This document shows positions 1 through 9,300 of a DNA stretch of 39,793 bases, piece after piece. Position numbers and translations under genes: made by a program. Source of the stretch: Rhodothermales bacterium. Lineage in GTDB: Bacteria > Bacteroidota > Rhodothermia > Rhodothermales > ISCAR-4553. The stretch covers positions 1 to 39,793 of the forward strand of contig JALSSK010000407.1 of the NCBI GenBank assembly GCA_026984335.1, read 5' to 3'. Position 1 is the stretch's first letter. Every line of letters begins with the position of its first letter. Under the pieces are notes generated by a model that was not told the origin of the DNA, searched no databases, and saw nothing but the letters and a program-made list of their open reading frames with translations.

Positions 1-138
1 GTGGCGGAGCGTGCGGCGGCGTACGGGATCCGCTCCGTTCCGGCGGTAGTCGTCGATGGCGAGCCGGCGTCGTGTTGCGCCGGGCGAGGGGTCTCGGAGG
101 AGGGGCTTCGGGCCGCCGGCGTCGGCGCGCCGCTGTGA
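1..138 (+). CDS. Thioredoxin-fold protein, C-terminal fragment (cut by window edge)
   Basis: Reading frame 1 is open from the first base to a TGA at 136-138 and encodes about 45 residues. It contains GIRSVPAVVVDGE, the typical end of a thioredoxin or glutaredoxin fold: a cis-proline in SVP before a beta strand, then a turn. A Cys pair follows (SCC). The N-terminal part with the expected active site lies outside the window. Similar small thioredoxin-like proteins occur in mercury and other soft-metal operons, and the next gene encodes an HMA protein, so a metal-thiol role is likely but inferred. It ends 98 bp before that gene. It is absent from the ORF track because it is short and partial. 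The fold is fairly sure; the function is not. Confidence 0.6.
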   Translation: MAERAAAYGIRSVPAVVVDGEPASCCAGRGVSEEGLRAAGVGAPL

Positions 139-236
139 GCTTCGGGTCCGGCTCGCGGGAGGGACGTCGTCCTTCTCCCGGGCCGGGCCTTCGTTTTTGA
201 ACGGGAGAAACACGAACCAACCAACGGTGAGCAGAC

Positions 237-632
237 ATGAAACGCATCATTCAAGGCAACACGGGACTGTTGCGCCCGGCATGGGTGCGCGCGCTCGGGC
301 TCCTGGCGCTCCTGGCTTTCTTCACGATGACGGCCCTCGCGCCGGAGGCGCGGGCGCAGGACGACAAGCGCCTCGAAAATCCCGACGTGATCATTGAGGT
401 CGGCGGGCTGGCGTGCCCGTTCTGCGCCTACGGCATCGAAAAACGCCTCAAGAAGCTCGACGAGGTCGCCGAACTGTCGGTACTGCTGGAGGAGGGGAAG
501 GTCGAGCTGAAGGTGAAAGAAGGCGCGAAGATTTCCGAGGAGAAGATCCGCAAGGCCGTCGCCGACGCGGGGTTCGAGGCGAAGAGCGTCGTTTTCGTGA
601 ATGAGAACGTGAAAACACCTACGAGCGAATGA
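237..632 (+). CDS. Secreted heavy-metal-associated (HMA/MerP-like) protein
   Basis: The 131-residue protein has a hydrophobic signal segment (about residues 18-40, ending AEARA-like) and then one HMA domain (about 50-120). The metal-binding loop is GLACPFCAYG, with Cys60 and Cys63 in the CxxC arrangement of MerP, CopZ and ATPase metal-binding domains. MerP and its relatives bind soft metals in the periplasm and pass them to a transporter. Its stop overlaps the start of the next gene (ATGA), so it heads a translationally coupled operon with the barrel, the NHL lipoprotein and the MerR regulator. A GGTGAG stretch precedes the ATG. The metal (Hg, Cu or other) cannot be told from the sequence. 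No MerT or MerA is visible. Confidence 0.85.
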   Translation: MKRIIQGNTGLLRPAWVRALGLLALLAFFTMTALAPEARAQDDKRLENPDVIIEVGGLACPFCAYGIEKRLKKLDEVAELSVLLEEGKVELKVKEGAKISEEKIRKAVADAGFEAKSVVFVNENVKTPTSE

Positions 633-1558
633 GAGCGAAAATGATGGCTATGACCTACGAGAAAGCGCGCGTATGGACGGCGCTTGCGGTCGTCGCGCTC
701 ACGATAGCGGCGGTCGTTCCGGCGCGCGCGCAGATCACCACGAACACGGCCCTTCCGGTGGGCAAAGGCGAGGCGATCATCCGGCTTCAGACGAAGGTCA
801 TACGATCCACGGGCGATCCCATGCCGACGGATCGGGATCTGCGCGTGACGGCGTTCCCGCTGGTCGGCGTCTACGGCGCCACCGGGCGGCTGGCGCTCTT
901 CGGCGTCTTCCCCATCCTCGACAAGAACATGGAGGTGACGACGCCGTCCGGGCGCATCACGCGGAACACGACCGGCGTGGGGGATGCGCGTCTGTTTGCG
1001 CGGTACACGCTTTTCCAGCATAACCGCCGGGGGCTCACGGTGCGGCTTGCGCCCTTCGCGGGGATCGAGCTGCCCACCGGCACGGACGACGCCCGCGACG
1101 CTGCCGGGCCGCTGCCGCGTCCGTTTCAGCTCGGCTCCGGCTCGTGGGATCCCTTCGTCGGCGTCGTCCTTACGCGGCAGAGCTTCGCCTGGCAGGTCGA
1201 CGTCTCGGCGTCGTACAAGCGCAACACCGAGGCGGGCGGTTTCCGTTTCGGCGACGAGGCGCGCCTCGACGTCGCCGCGAAGGTGCGGGTGCTTCCGAGG
1301 CGGCTCGGGCCGGGGCTCCCCCGGTTCCTCTACGTCGCGCTCGAGAGCAACCTGATCGGGCTGGGCAAGAACGAACTCGGCGGCGCGGACGATCCGAACT
1401 CGGGCGGCGTGACGTGGCGCCTCGCGCCGGGCCTCCAATACGCCACCCGCCGGGTCATCCTTGGCGCGGCACTCCAACTCCCGGTCGTGCAGGATCTCAA
1501 CGGGGCCGCCCTCGAAAACGACGCCATCCTCACCCTCAGCGTCCGCTTCAGCCTTTGA
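629..1558 (+). CDS. Outer-membrane beta-barrel protein (transporter/MetA-type)
   Basis: The 309-residue protein has an N-terminal signal peptide (hydrophobic AVVALTIAAVV, then ARAQ). It is followed by alternating amphipathic strands rich in Gly, Arg and aromatic residues, and it ends in SVRFSL, the aromatic-rich C-terminal strand typical of barrels recognised by BamA. This resembles the MetA-pathway-of-phenol-degradation / putative transporter barrel family, which often sits with metal or aromatic-compound genes. The chosen ATG overlaps the previous stop; internal ATGs at codons 5 and 7 are alternatives that give a shorter signal peptide. Coupling to the HMA protein suggests outer-membrane passage of the same metal or ligand, which is inference. 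Confidence 0.75.
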   Translation: MRAKMMAMTYEKARVWTALAVVALTIAAVVPARAQITTNTALPVGKGEAIIRLQTKVIRSTGDPMPTDRDLRVTAFPLVGVYGATGRLALFGVFPILDKNMEVTTPSGRITRNTTGVGDARLFARYTLFQHNRRGLTVRLAPFAGIELPTGTDDARDAAGPLPRPFQLGSGSWDPFVGVVLTRQSFAWQVDVSASYKRNTEAGGFRFGDEARLDVAAKVRVLPRRLGPGLPRFLYVALESNLIGLGKNELGGADDPNSGGVTWRLAPGLQYATRRVILGAALQLPVVQDLNGAALENDAILTLSVRFSL

Positions 1559-1569
1559 CGGAGATTGAC

Positions 1570-2544
1570 ATGATGAACCTTTCCAGGAGAAAAAACGCGG
1601 CGGCGTGGATCGCCGGAATGCTGGCCCTCGTCATCCTTGCCGCGGGCTGCCGGACGGAGGCGGAGGGGCCGCCCGCCTATCGCTTCGTGAAAGCGTGGGG
1701 GCAGCGCGGCGAAGCGCCGGGCGCGTTCCGCGAGCCGCTCGGCATCCTCGTCTCCGGCGACGAGGTCTTCGTGAGCGACGCCGGGAACGACCGCATTCAG
1801 GTCTTCGACCGCGACGGGCGTTTCCTCCGGCAGTTCGGCGCATCGGGCGACGGGCCGGGCGAACTCGGACGGCCCATGCACCTCGGACTGAAGGGCGACA
1901 CGCTGTTCGTCCCCGAGTATCTCAACGACCGGGTGCAGCTTTTCTCCCGCGAGGGCGTTCCGCTCGGCTCCTTCGGCACGTCGGGCGACGGGCCGGGCGC
2001 GTTCGACGCCCCCACGAGCGCCGCCGTCAACGCCCGGGGACGGGTCTACGTCGCCGACTTTTACAACCAGCGCATTCAGGTGATCGACCTCGCGCGCGGC
2101 ATGGTCCGGCAGTACGGAACCACGGGGACGTACGGCGCCGAGCCGGGGCAGTTCACCTATCCGACCGAAGTGGCGCACTTCGCGGACGGCGGCTTCGTCG
2201 TGGCCGACGCCTATAATCACCGCGTGCAAACCTTCGGCCCCGACGGCGCGTTCCGGTGGATGGTTCCGGACGACATCAACTGGGCCGACACCACGCGGGG
2301 ACATTTCAACGTCGCCACTTCGGTGACGGTCGGGCCGCGCGAGGACGTGTACGTCGCCGATTTTTACAACCACCGCCTTCAGGTGCTCTCGAAGGACGGC
2401 GCGTGGCTGGCGATCCTCGGCGGGCGGGGTTCGGAGGAGGGCCGCTTCGAGCGTCCGACCGACATGGCCTTCGACGAGGACGGCAACCTGTACGTCGTGG
2501 ATTTCGGAAACGACCGGATACAGAAATTCGCTCCGGAACGATGA
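1570..2544 (+). CDS. Six-bladed NHL-repeat lipoprotein
   Basis: The 324-residue protein begins MMNLSRRK, which I take as the start (11 bp after the previous stop) rather than the upstream extension in the ORF track. A signal segment ends in ILAAGC, a lipobox. Six NHL repeats follow, each ending in a variant of N-x-R-[IVL]-Q (NDRIQVF, NDRVQLF, NQRIQVI, NHRVQTF, NHRLQVL, NDRIQKF), so a closed six-bladed propeller is expected. NHL propellers mediate binding rather than catalysis in most families. Its stop overlaps the merR start (ATGA), tying it to the metal operon. What it binds is unknown. Confidence 0.85.
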   Translation: MMNLSRRKNAAAWIAGMLALVILAAGCRTEAEGPPAYRFVKAWGQRGEAPGAFREPLGILVSGDEVFVSDAGNDRIQVFDRDGRFLRQFGASGDGPGELGRPMHLGLKGDTLFVPEYLNDRVQLFSREGVPLGSFGTSGDGPGAFDAPTSAAVNARGRVYVADFYNQRIQVIDLARGMVRQYGTTGTYGAEPGQFTYPTEVAHFADGGFVVADAYNHRVQTFGPDGAFRWMVPDDINWADTTRGHFNVATSVTVGPREDVYVADFYNHRLQVLSKDGAWLAILGGRGSEEGRFERPTDMAFDEDGNLYVVDFGNDRIQKFAPER

Positions 2545-2987
2545 AAAAGCGGGGGATCGACATGAAAAGCATGACGCGGGGAGTGGTGGCCGCCCGGGCG
2601 GGGGTCCATCCCGAGACGGTTCGTTATTATGAGAGGCGCGGGCTCTTGCCGAAACCCTCGCGCACGGCGTCGGGCTATCGGATCTATACGGAGGACGATG
2701 CGGCGCGCATCCGTTTCATCAAGCGGGCGCAGGAGTTGGGCTTCACGCTGGAGGAGATCCGGGAGTTGCTCTCGCTCCGCGTCGATCCCGGCACGGACCG
2801 GCGGGCGGTGCGGGAGCACGCCGCGGCCAAGCTCGCCGACCTCGAAGGCAAGATCCGCGACCTCGAACGGATGCGGCAGGCGCTCTCCACGCTCGTCACC
2901 GCCTGCGACGGGTGCGGCCCCACGAGCGATTGCCCGATCCTCGACGCCCTGCAGTCCGACGACGCGCTGCCCGTCCTCGCTCTGTGA
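2541..2987 (+). CDS. MerR-family heavy-metal-responsive regulator
   Basis: The 148-residue protein has an N-terminal winged helix-turn-helix with the MerR signature TVRYYERRGLLP, then GYRIYTEDDAARIRFI, a long dimerisation helix and a C-terminal metal loop ACDGCGPTSDCP. MerR proteins distort promoters with long spacers to activate on metal binding. Counting from the alternative start MKSMTRG (ATG 2562), Cys115, Cys118 and Cys124 are present. The first Cys of Hg-type MerR (near residue 79, in GTxC) is Asp here (PGTDRR), so mercury specificity should not be assumed. The gene is last in its operon, overlapping the NHL gene by ATGA. The first ATG (2541) adds seven residues; MKSM may be the true start. 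Confidence 0.88.
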   Translation: MKKRGIDMKSMTRGVVAARAGVHPETVRYYERRGLLPKPSRTASGYRIYTEDDAARIRFIKRAQELGFTLEEIRELLSLRVDPGTDRRAVREHAAAKLADLEGKIRDLERMRQALSTLVTACDGCGPTSDCPILDALQSDDALPVLAL

Positions 2988-2990
2988 ATT

Positions 2991-3013
2991 TTCGGCGCGG
3001 GAGCGCGTCCGAA
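2991..3013 (+). other. Small inverted repeat after merR
   Basis: TTCGG-CGCG and CGCG-T-CCGAA form an imperfect hairpin starting 4 bases after the merR stop. No T-run follows on the + strand, so it is a weak terminator at best. It could protect the 3' end of the transcript or be an operator for the downstream pump genes. Confidence 0.3.
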
Positions 3014-3144
3014 ACGCCGGATGGTCTCCCTTTCTTTCGCGTGTGCGCGCGCCTTCGCCCGAAGACGGACGCTCCGGGAAACAAAACGGGGCCGGGGGCG
3101 ATAGACGGGGTTCAGAAACCGTCGGGTGCGTCGATCACTCCGAT

Positions 3145-3630
3145 ATGCTCACCGTCCCTGTGTCCATGTCCCTCAACCTGCGACAGATCAGAAAACGAAG
3201 CGCCCCGGTGGTGTGGCTGCTCACCGGTATGTTTCTGCTCTTTCCGGTGGGGCAGCACGCCCTGGCGGGCATCGTGCTCTGTTTCGAGGGGGACGGACGG
3301 GTGGAAGTCGAAACCGCGCACCTCAACGATTGCGGCTCCGACTTCTGGTCGATGGTGACGGAGATCCACGAGGAACGCATGGTCTTGCCGGCGGGCGCAA
3401 CGCCTGCAGAGATCTGTGAGGACTGCGTGGACGTGCCGCTCTTCGTGAGCTTCTCCGACGCGCAGGCTTTCTTCCCCGTCAAGGCGACGGCCGGCCCCTC
3501 GGCGAAACTGCCGGTGGCCGCCGTGCTGCCCACGCCCTCCCGCTCTTCGATCCCGATGGGGCCGGTGCGTGCCGCCTCTCATGCCGCTTCTTCGCTCCTC
3601 TCTCTCAGCACCGTCATTCTGCTGATCTGA
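3145..3630 (+). CDS. Small secreted Cys-containing protein upstream of the RND pump
   Basis: The 161-residue hypothetical protein starts MLTVPVSM; a second ATG at 3166 is possible. After a hydrophobic export segment (about residues 23-45, ending ALAG) it has paired Cys sites: VLCFEGDG, LNDCGSD and EICEDCVDVPL. The last gives a CxxC motif. A hydrophobic C-terminal tail (SSLLSLSTVILLI) could be a membrane anchor. I do not recognise a named family. Its position 159 bp upstream of the three pump genes, and the Cys pattern, suggest a periplasmic metal-binding accessory protein, which is inference. The much longer ORF in the track (from 2629) runs through merR in another frame and is not the real start. 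Confidence 0.6.
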   Translation: MLTVPVSMSLNLRQIRKRSAPVVWLLTGMFLLFPVGQHALAGIVLCFEGDGRVEVETAHLNDCGSDFWSMVTEIHEERMVLPAGATPAEICEDCVDVPLFVSFSDAQAFFPVKATAGPSAKLPVAAVLPTPSRSSIPMGPVRAASHAASSLLSLSTVILLI

Positions 3631-3789
3631 TCCACTCCGGATCGCTCCGGGCGCGTGTGTCTTTCGCGTCCGGCTTCTCTCTGACGTGACGGCACGGGCC
3701 GTGGTGTATCCGTGCGCCACCGCCGCGCCGCGCCGCTGCGCGGGGCTTGCCGTCTTCCTGTCTTTCCATCCTTGTTCCGGAGTGACTTC

Positions 3790-5157
3790 ATGAGACTTCT
3801 CTACCTGGCGCCGGCCGCGCTGGGGATGCTGGCGGCGCTTTCCGGCTGCGCGACGACGTACGACGCAGCCTGGCCGCCGCCCCGACCGCTCGGCGACGCC
3901 GTTTCCACATACCACCCCCCGCAATCCCCGGCGAGGGCCGATTCCCTTGCCGCGCTCGTTCCTTCCCCGGAAGGCGTTCTCACGTTGCGTGAGGCGCTTG
4001 CGCTGGCCCTCCTGCACAACCCCGACCTCCGCGCCTTCGGGTGGGAGGTGCGCGCCCGCGAAGCCCGCGCGTTGCAGGCCGGGCTGCCGCCCAACCCGGA
4101 GATCGGAACCGACCTCGAAAACTTTGCCGGAAGCGGCTCCGTGGGCGGCTTCGACGCTGCCGAGGTGACCGTGGGGTTGAGCCAACTCATCGAGCTCGGC
4201 GGCGACCGGCGCAGGCGTCGGGATGTGGCGGCCCTCGAACGCGACCTCGCCGGTTGGGACTACGAGACCGTTCGCCTCGACGTGCTCACCGAGACGGCGC
4301 AGGCCTTTACGGACCTGCTCGCGGCGCAGGAGCGCATGTCGCTGGCCGACAGCCTGTTCGGGCAAGCGGAGCTTTTCTACGAGAGCGTGACCGCGCGCGT
4401 GGAGGCCGGCAAGGTGTCGGCGCTCGAGGAACGACGGGCGCAGATCGTCCGCTCGACGGCGGCCATACAGCGCGAACGCGCCGCGCGCGAGCTGGCGGCG
4501 GCCCGCGTGCGCCTTTCCGCCGGCTGGGGTCGGACCGATCCCCTCTTCGAACGGGTCGTCGGCGACCTTTCGGCCATCGCGCCGCCGCCGCCGGCGGCGG
4601 ACGTCGAGGCGTTCATCGAGCGCAACCCCGACGTGGCCCGGTGGAGCGCCGAGATGGCGCTTCGCCGCGCCGACGTGGCGCTCGAAAAGGCGCGTCGCAT
4701 CCCCAACCCGAGTCTCCTTCTCGGCGTTCGGCGCCTCCGCGACCTCGGCGAGACGGCCCTGACCGCAGGCGTCTCGATCCCCCTTTCGATCTTCGACCGC
4801 AACCAGGGCGCGATCCGCGAGACCGAGTACCGGCTCCGGCAGGGGGAGGAGCTCCGGCGCTCCGAAGAGACGCGCGCGCGGCGCATGCTCGCCGAAGCCT
4901 ACGCGTTGCTGGCCGCCGGATACGACGAGGTCCGCACGCTTCGGGAAGAGGTCTTGCCCGCGGCGCGGGAGAACTTTGCCGCCACGCAGGAAGGCTACCG
5001 CGAAGGCAAGTTCGACCTCCTCACGGTGCTCGATGCCCAGCGCATCCTCTTCGAAACCACGAACCGGTACGTCGACGCGCTGGCCGTCTATCACGCGGCC
5101 CGCGCCGAAGTCGAGCGCCTCATCGGCACGCCCCTCTCCGACGTCACAAACCGATAA
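3790..5157 (+). CDS. CzcC/CusC-type outer-membrane efflux lipoprotein
   Basis: The 455-residue protein is the TolC-like channel of a heavy-metal RND pump. The start at MRLLYL gives a lipoprotein signal with lipobox ALSGC; the ORF-track start 26 codons earlier would bury it. Two outer-membrane efflux repeats follow, about residues 60-250 and 260-450, with the usual long coiled-coil helices rich in Ala, Glu and Arg. The second half has the family pattern NPSLLLG and later GKFDLLTVLDAQR. Length is normal for the family. It is followed after 5 bp by the adaptor gene, so the order is C-B-A. It exports metal ions from the periplasm together with the next two proteins. Confidence 0.92.
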   Translation: MRLLYLAPAALGMLAALSGCATTYDAAWPPPRPLGDAVSTYHPPQSPARADSLAALVPSPEGVLTLREALALALLHNPDLRAFGWEVRAREARALQAGLPPNPEIGTDLENFAGSGSVGGFDAAEVTVGLSQLIELGGDRRRRRDVAALERDLAGWDYETVRLDVLTETAQAFTDLLAAQERMSLADSLFGQAELFYESVTARVEAGKVSALEERRAQIVRSTAAIQRERAARELAAARVRLSAGWGRTDPLFERVVGDLSAIAPPPPAADVEAFIERNPDVARWSAEMALRRADVALEKARRIPNPSLLLGVRRLRDLGETALTAGVSIPLSIFDRNQGAIRETEYRLRQGEELRRSEETRARRMLAEAYALLAAGYDEVRTLREEVLPAARENFAATQEGYREGKFDLLTVLDAQRILFETTNRYVDALAVYHAARAEVERLIGTPLSDVTNR

Positions 5158-5162
5158 AAACC

Positions 5163-6371
5163 ATGAATATGTACGATAGATTGAAGCGGGCGTTTATGCG
5201 GCCCTTACTGGCATTCCTGATCCTGAGCGTCGTCGCGCTGACCGGCTGCGGCGGCGACGAACCCCCGCCCGGCGACACGCACGAAGAAGCCGAGGGCGAT
5301 CACGACGAGACGCCGGTCGTGCGGATGCCGCCCGAAGCGCTGGCGGAGTTCGACATCGAGGTGGCGACGGCGGGCCCCGGCGCGCTCCACATCACGCTGA
5401 CCTTTCCCGGCGAGGTGAAGGTCAACGAGGACCACTTCGCCCACATCGTGCCGCGGGTCTCCGGCGTGGTGCATTCGGTGTACAAATCCATCGGCGACCG
5501 GGTGCGGGCCGGCGACGTGCTGGCCGTCCTCGACAGCCGCGAGCTGGCCGACCTGAAGGCGATGTATCTGGCGAACCTCGAACGGCTGGCCATCGCCGAG
5601 TCGAATTTCCGGAGAGAGGAGACGCTTTTCGGGAAGAAGATCACCTCCGAGCAGGAATACCTGGAAGCCCGGCAGGCCCTTGCCGAAGCGCGCATCGCGT
5701 TGCGTTCGGTCCGGCAAAAGCTCCTCGCGCTCGGGTTCTCGCAGGCGTACATCGACGCGCTGCCCGAACAGCCGGAACACGCGCTGGTGCATTATGAGCT
5801 CACCGCTCCGATCTCCGGCGTGGTGGTCGAGAAGCACGTCAGCCGGGGCGAGGCGCTCAATGCCGACGCCGACGCCTTCGCCATCGCGGACCTGAGCACG
5901 GTGTGGGTGGACCTGAACGTGTTTCAGAAGGACCTCGACTTCGTCCGGGAAGGACAGCGGGTGGACCTCGTCACCACCGGCGGGCAACTGCGCGCTCAGG
6001 GGACGATCTCATACGTCCGTCCCATCGTGGGGGAGGAGACGCGGACGGCCATCGCCCGCATCGTGCTGCCCAACCCCGACGGGCGGTGGCGGCCCGGCAT
6101 GTTCGTCAACGGGACGATCACCGTCGACGCCGTGGACGTGCCGTTGTTGACGCCGAAGTCCGCCGTCATCACGATGGGCGGGGAGACCGTCATCTTCGTC
6201 GAGACGCCCGAAGGCTTTGTTGCGCGTCCGGTCACCCTCGGGCGGGAGAACGGGACGCACGTGGAAATCACCTCGGGTCTTAAGCCGGGGGAGCGGTACG
6301 TCGCGCGCGGCGGTTTTGCGCTCAAGGCCGAACTCGAAAAAGATCAGCTGGGCGAAGGTCACGCCCATTAA
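5163..6371 (+). CDS. HME-RND periplasmic adaptor (CzcB/CusB type)
   Basis: The 402-residue membrane-fusion protein has a lipobox (VALTGC). A His/Glu/Asp-rich linker follows (THEEAEGDHDE), then VVRMPPEALAEFDIEV, a typical start of the CzcB family. Next come a barrel-sandwich half with GDVLAVLDS, a helical hairpin (about residues 135-200), the second lipoyl half (APISGVVVEKHVSRGE) and beta-barrel and membrane-proximal domains. The C-terminus is GEGHAH. The acidic, His-rich linker may bind metal. No Shine-Dalgarno is visible in the 5-bp gap after the channel gene, so translational coupling is likely. It links the permease to the outer-membrane channel. Confidence 0.92.
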   Translation: MNMYDRLKRAFMRPLLAFLILSVVALTGCGGDEPPPGDTHEEAEGDHDETPVVRMPPEALAEFDIEVATAGPGALHITLTFPGEVKVNEDHFAHIVPRVSGVVHSVYKSIGDRVRAGDVLAVLDSRELADLKAMYLANLERLAIAESNFRREETLFGKKITSEQEYLEARQALAEARIALRSVRQKLLALGFSQAYIDALPEQPEHALVHYELTAPISGVVVEKHVSRGEALNADADAFAIADLSTVWVDLNVFQKDLDFVREGQRVDLVTTGGQLRAQGTISYVRPIVGEETRTAIARIVLPNPDGRWRPGMFVNGTITVDAVDVPLLTPKSAVITMGGETVIFVETPEGFVARPVTLGRENGTHVEITSGLKPGERYVARGGFALKAELEKDQLGEGHAH

Positions 6372-6388
6372 GCGAGGAGCACAGGATC

Positions 6389-9300
6389 ATGAACAAACTC
6401 ATAGAACTATCCTTACGGAGCCGGTTGCTCGTCCTCGTGCTGGCGGTGCTGGTCATGGCGGCGGGCTGGCTCAGTTACCGGCAGTTGCCCGTCGATGCGT
6501 TTCCGGACGTGTCGCCTTCGCTCGTGCAGGTCTTTACCCTCACCAGCGGCCTCGCGCCCGAGGAGATCGAGCAGTACGTCACGTATCCCATCGAGACGGC
6601 CATGAACGGGCTGCCGAACCTGGAACGGATCCGGTCGGTGTCGAACTTCGGCCTCTCGGTGGTCAACATCTACTTCGAGGACGGGACGAACATCTACTTC
6701 GCGCGGCAGCTCGTGGGCGAGCGCCTGCAGGAAGCGCGCGACCAGATCCCCGAGGGCTTCGGCGAGCCCGAGATGGGGCCGATCTCCACCGGCATGGGGC
6801 TCGTGCTCTTCTATTACCTCGACGACACCACCGGGCAGTACAGCCTCGAAGAACTGCGCACGATGCAGGACTGGATCGTCAAGTACAACCTCCAGACCGT
6901 GCCGGGGGTGACCGAGGTGCTCGGCATCGGCGGCTTCGAGAAGCAGTTTCAGGTGCAGGTCGATCCGGCGGCGCTCTTGCAGTACGGCGTCACCATCCAG
7001 GAACTGCTGGAGATCATCGAGGCGAACAACCTGAACGTCGGCGCGCAGTTCATCGAGCAGAACAGCGAGGAGTTCATCGTGCGCTCGGTGGGCCTGGCGA
7101 CGGGGCGCTCGGACCTCGAAAACATCGTCGTCAAGACGGTCGACGGCACGCCGGTCTTCGTGCGGGATCTGGCCGAGGTGACCATCGGCGGGGCCATCCG
7201 GCGCGGCGTGGAGACGATGGACGGCCGCGGCGAGATCGTGGCCGGCATGGTGATCAAGCTCTTCGGCTCGAACGCCTCGACGGTCATCGGCCGCGTGGAA
7301 GAGAAGGTGCGGGAGATCAACGACATTCTGCCCGAGGGGGTGCGGATCGTGCCGTATTACGAGCAAAAGACGCTCGTCGAGTCCGCCGTGTCCACGGTCA
7401 CGAATGCGCTGTGGCAGGGCATCGTGCTGGTGGTGCTGGTGCTGTTCGTCTTCCTCGGCAGCTTCCGCCCGAGCGTGGTGGTGGCGCTGGCGATCCCGTT
7501 CTCGGTGCTCTTCGCCATGATCTGGATGAAGCAGTTCGGCATCTCGGCCAACCTGATGTCGCTCGGAGGGCTGGCCATCGCCATCGGCATGATGGTGGAC
7601 GGGGCCATCGTGATGGTCGAGAACGTGGACCGGATGTTGCGCGAGGCGGCCCCGGACGAGCCGCGCGTGCACGTGGTGGCGCGGGCGTGCAAAGAGGTTG
7701 CGCGGCCCGTGGCCTTCGCCATCCTGATCATCGTCGTGGTCTTTCTGCCGCTGTTCACGCTGCAGGGCGTCGAGGGCAAGACGTTTCGCCCGCTGGCCTA
7801 TACCGTGGCGCTGGCAATGTTCGGCTCGCTCATTTTTGCCCTCTTCGTGGCCCCGGTGCTTTCGGACATCCTGATGCGCCGCGCGGCGCGGCAGGCCGAC
7901 GGCTCGAAGCCGAAGCCGGGTCTGGCCGAGCGCGCCCTGGCCCGGGCCATGGAGGCCTACCGCCCGCTGGTGAGCTTCTTCGTGCGCTCGCGGAAGTGGG
8001 CCGTCGCGCTGTCGGTGGCGCTGCTCATCCTCGGCATGACGATCTTCCCGTTCCTCGGCTCCGAGTTCACGCCGACGCTTCAGGAGGGGACGCTCGTGCT
8101 CCGGCTGACGATGGCCCCCTCGATCTCGCTCCGGGAGAGCACCGAGACGACGCTCCGGGTGGAACGCCGTCTGATGCAGATCCCGGAGATCCGCCACGTC
8201 GTCAGCCGCATCGGGCGGGGCGAAGTCGGCGCGCACACCGACCCGATCAACAGCGCCGAGATGTACCTCATCCTCGAACCCGAGGACACCTGGCGCTTCG
8301 ACGATCAGGAAGCCCTGCTCGAAGGCATCCGCCGGGACGTCGGCGAGATCCCGGGCGTGCTGACGAACTTCACGCAGCCCATCCAGATGACGGTGGACGA
8401 ACTGCTCGAAGGCGTGCGCGCCGAACTGGCGATCAAGCTCTTCGGCGACGACCTCGACGTGCTCAAGGAGAAGGCGGATGAGATCGTGGCCGCCGTGCAG
8501 CAGGTGCCGGGCGCCGCCGACGTGCAGGCCGACCAGATCAGCGGCACGCCGCAACTCCGCATCCGGGTGGACCGCCAGGCCATCGCCCGCTACGGCGCGA
8601 GCGTGGCCGACGTGCAGCAGACGATCCGCGCCGCCATCGGCGGCGAGACCGCCGGGCAGATCTTCGAGGGCATCCGACGCTTCGACATCTACGTGCGTCT
8701 CAAGCCCGAGTATCGCGCGACGCCGGAAGCCATCGCGGGGTTGCTCATCCCCACCCCCGGCGGCGCACTCGTGCCCCTGAACGACCTCGCCGAGATCGAC
8801 GAGATCATCGGTCCGCGCCAGATCACGCGCGAGAACAACCAGCGCTTCATCACCATCCAGCTCAACGTCGAGGGGCGCGACATCGGCTCTTTCGTCGAGG
8901 AAGCGCAGGGGTTGATCCGCCAACGGGTGGATCTGCCGACGGGCTATTTCACGACGTGGGGCGGGCAGTTCCGGCTTCAGCAGGAAGCGAACAAACGGCT
9001 GGCCGTGGTCGTGCCGATCACGCTGTTGTTGCTGTTCCTGTTGCTCTACGCGAGTTTCAACTCGCTCCGGAACGCGGCGCTGATCGTGCTCAACATACCG
9101 CTGGCGCTCGTGGGCGGCATCGTGGCGCTCTTCATTACCGGGCAGAACCTTTCGGTGCCGGCTTCGGTGGGCTTCATCGCGCTCTTCGGCATCGCGCTCG
9201 AAAACGGGATGGTGCTCGTGACGTACCTCAACCAACTCATCGAGGACGGCGTGGAGATGAACCGCGCTTCGGTGGAGGGGGCGTTGCTTCGCCTGCGCCC

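Noticed and set aside
2541-2987. Mercury-specific MerR (merR)
   Set aside because: The first of the three Hg-binding Cys is Asp, and no merA or merT is visible, so only a general heavy-metal MerR call is justified.
2991-3013. Intrinsic terminator after merR
   Set aside because: The hairpin is short, has a bulge and no T-run follows.
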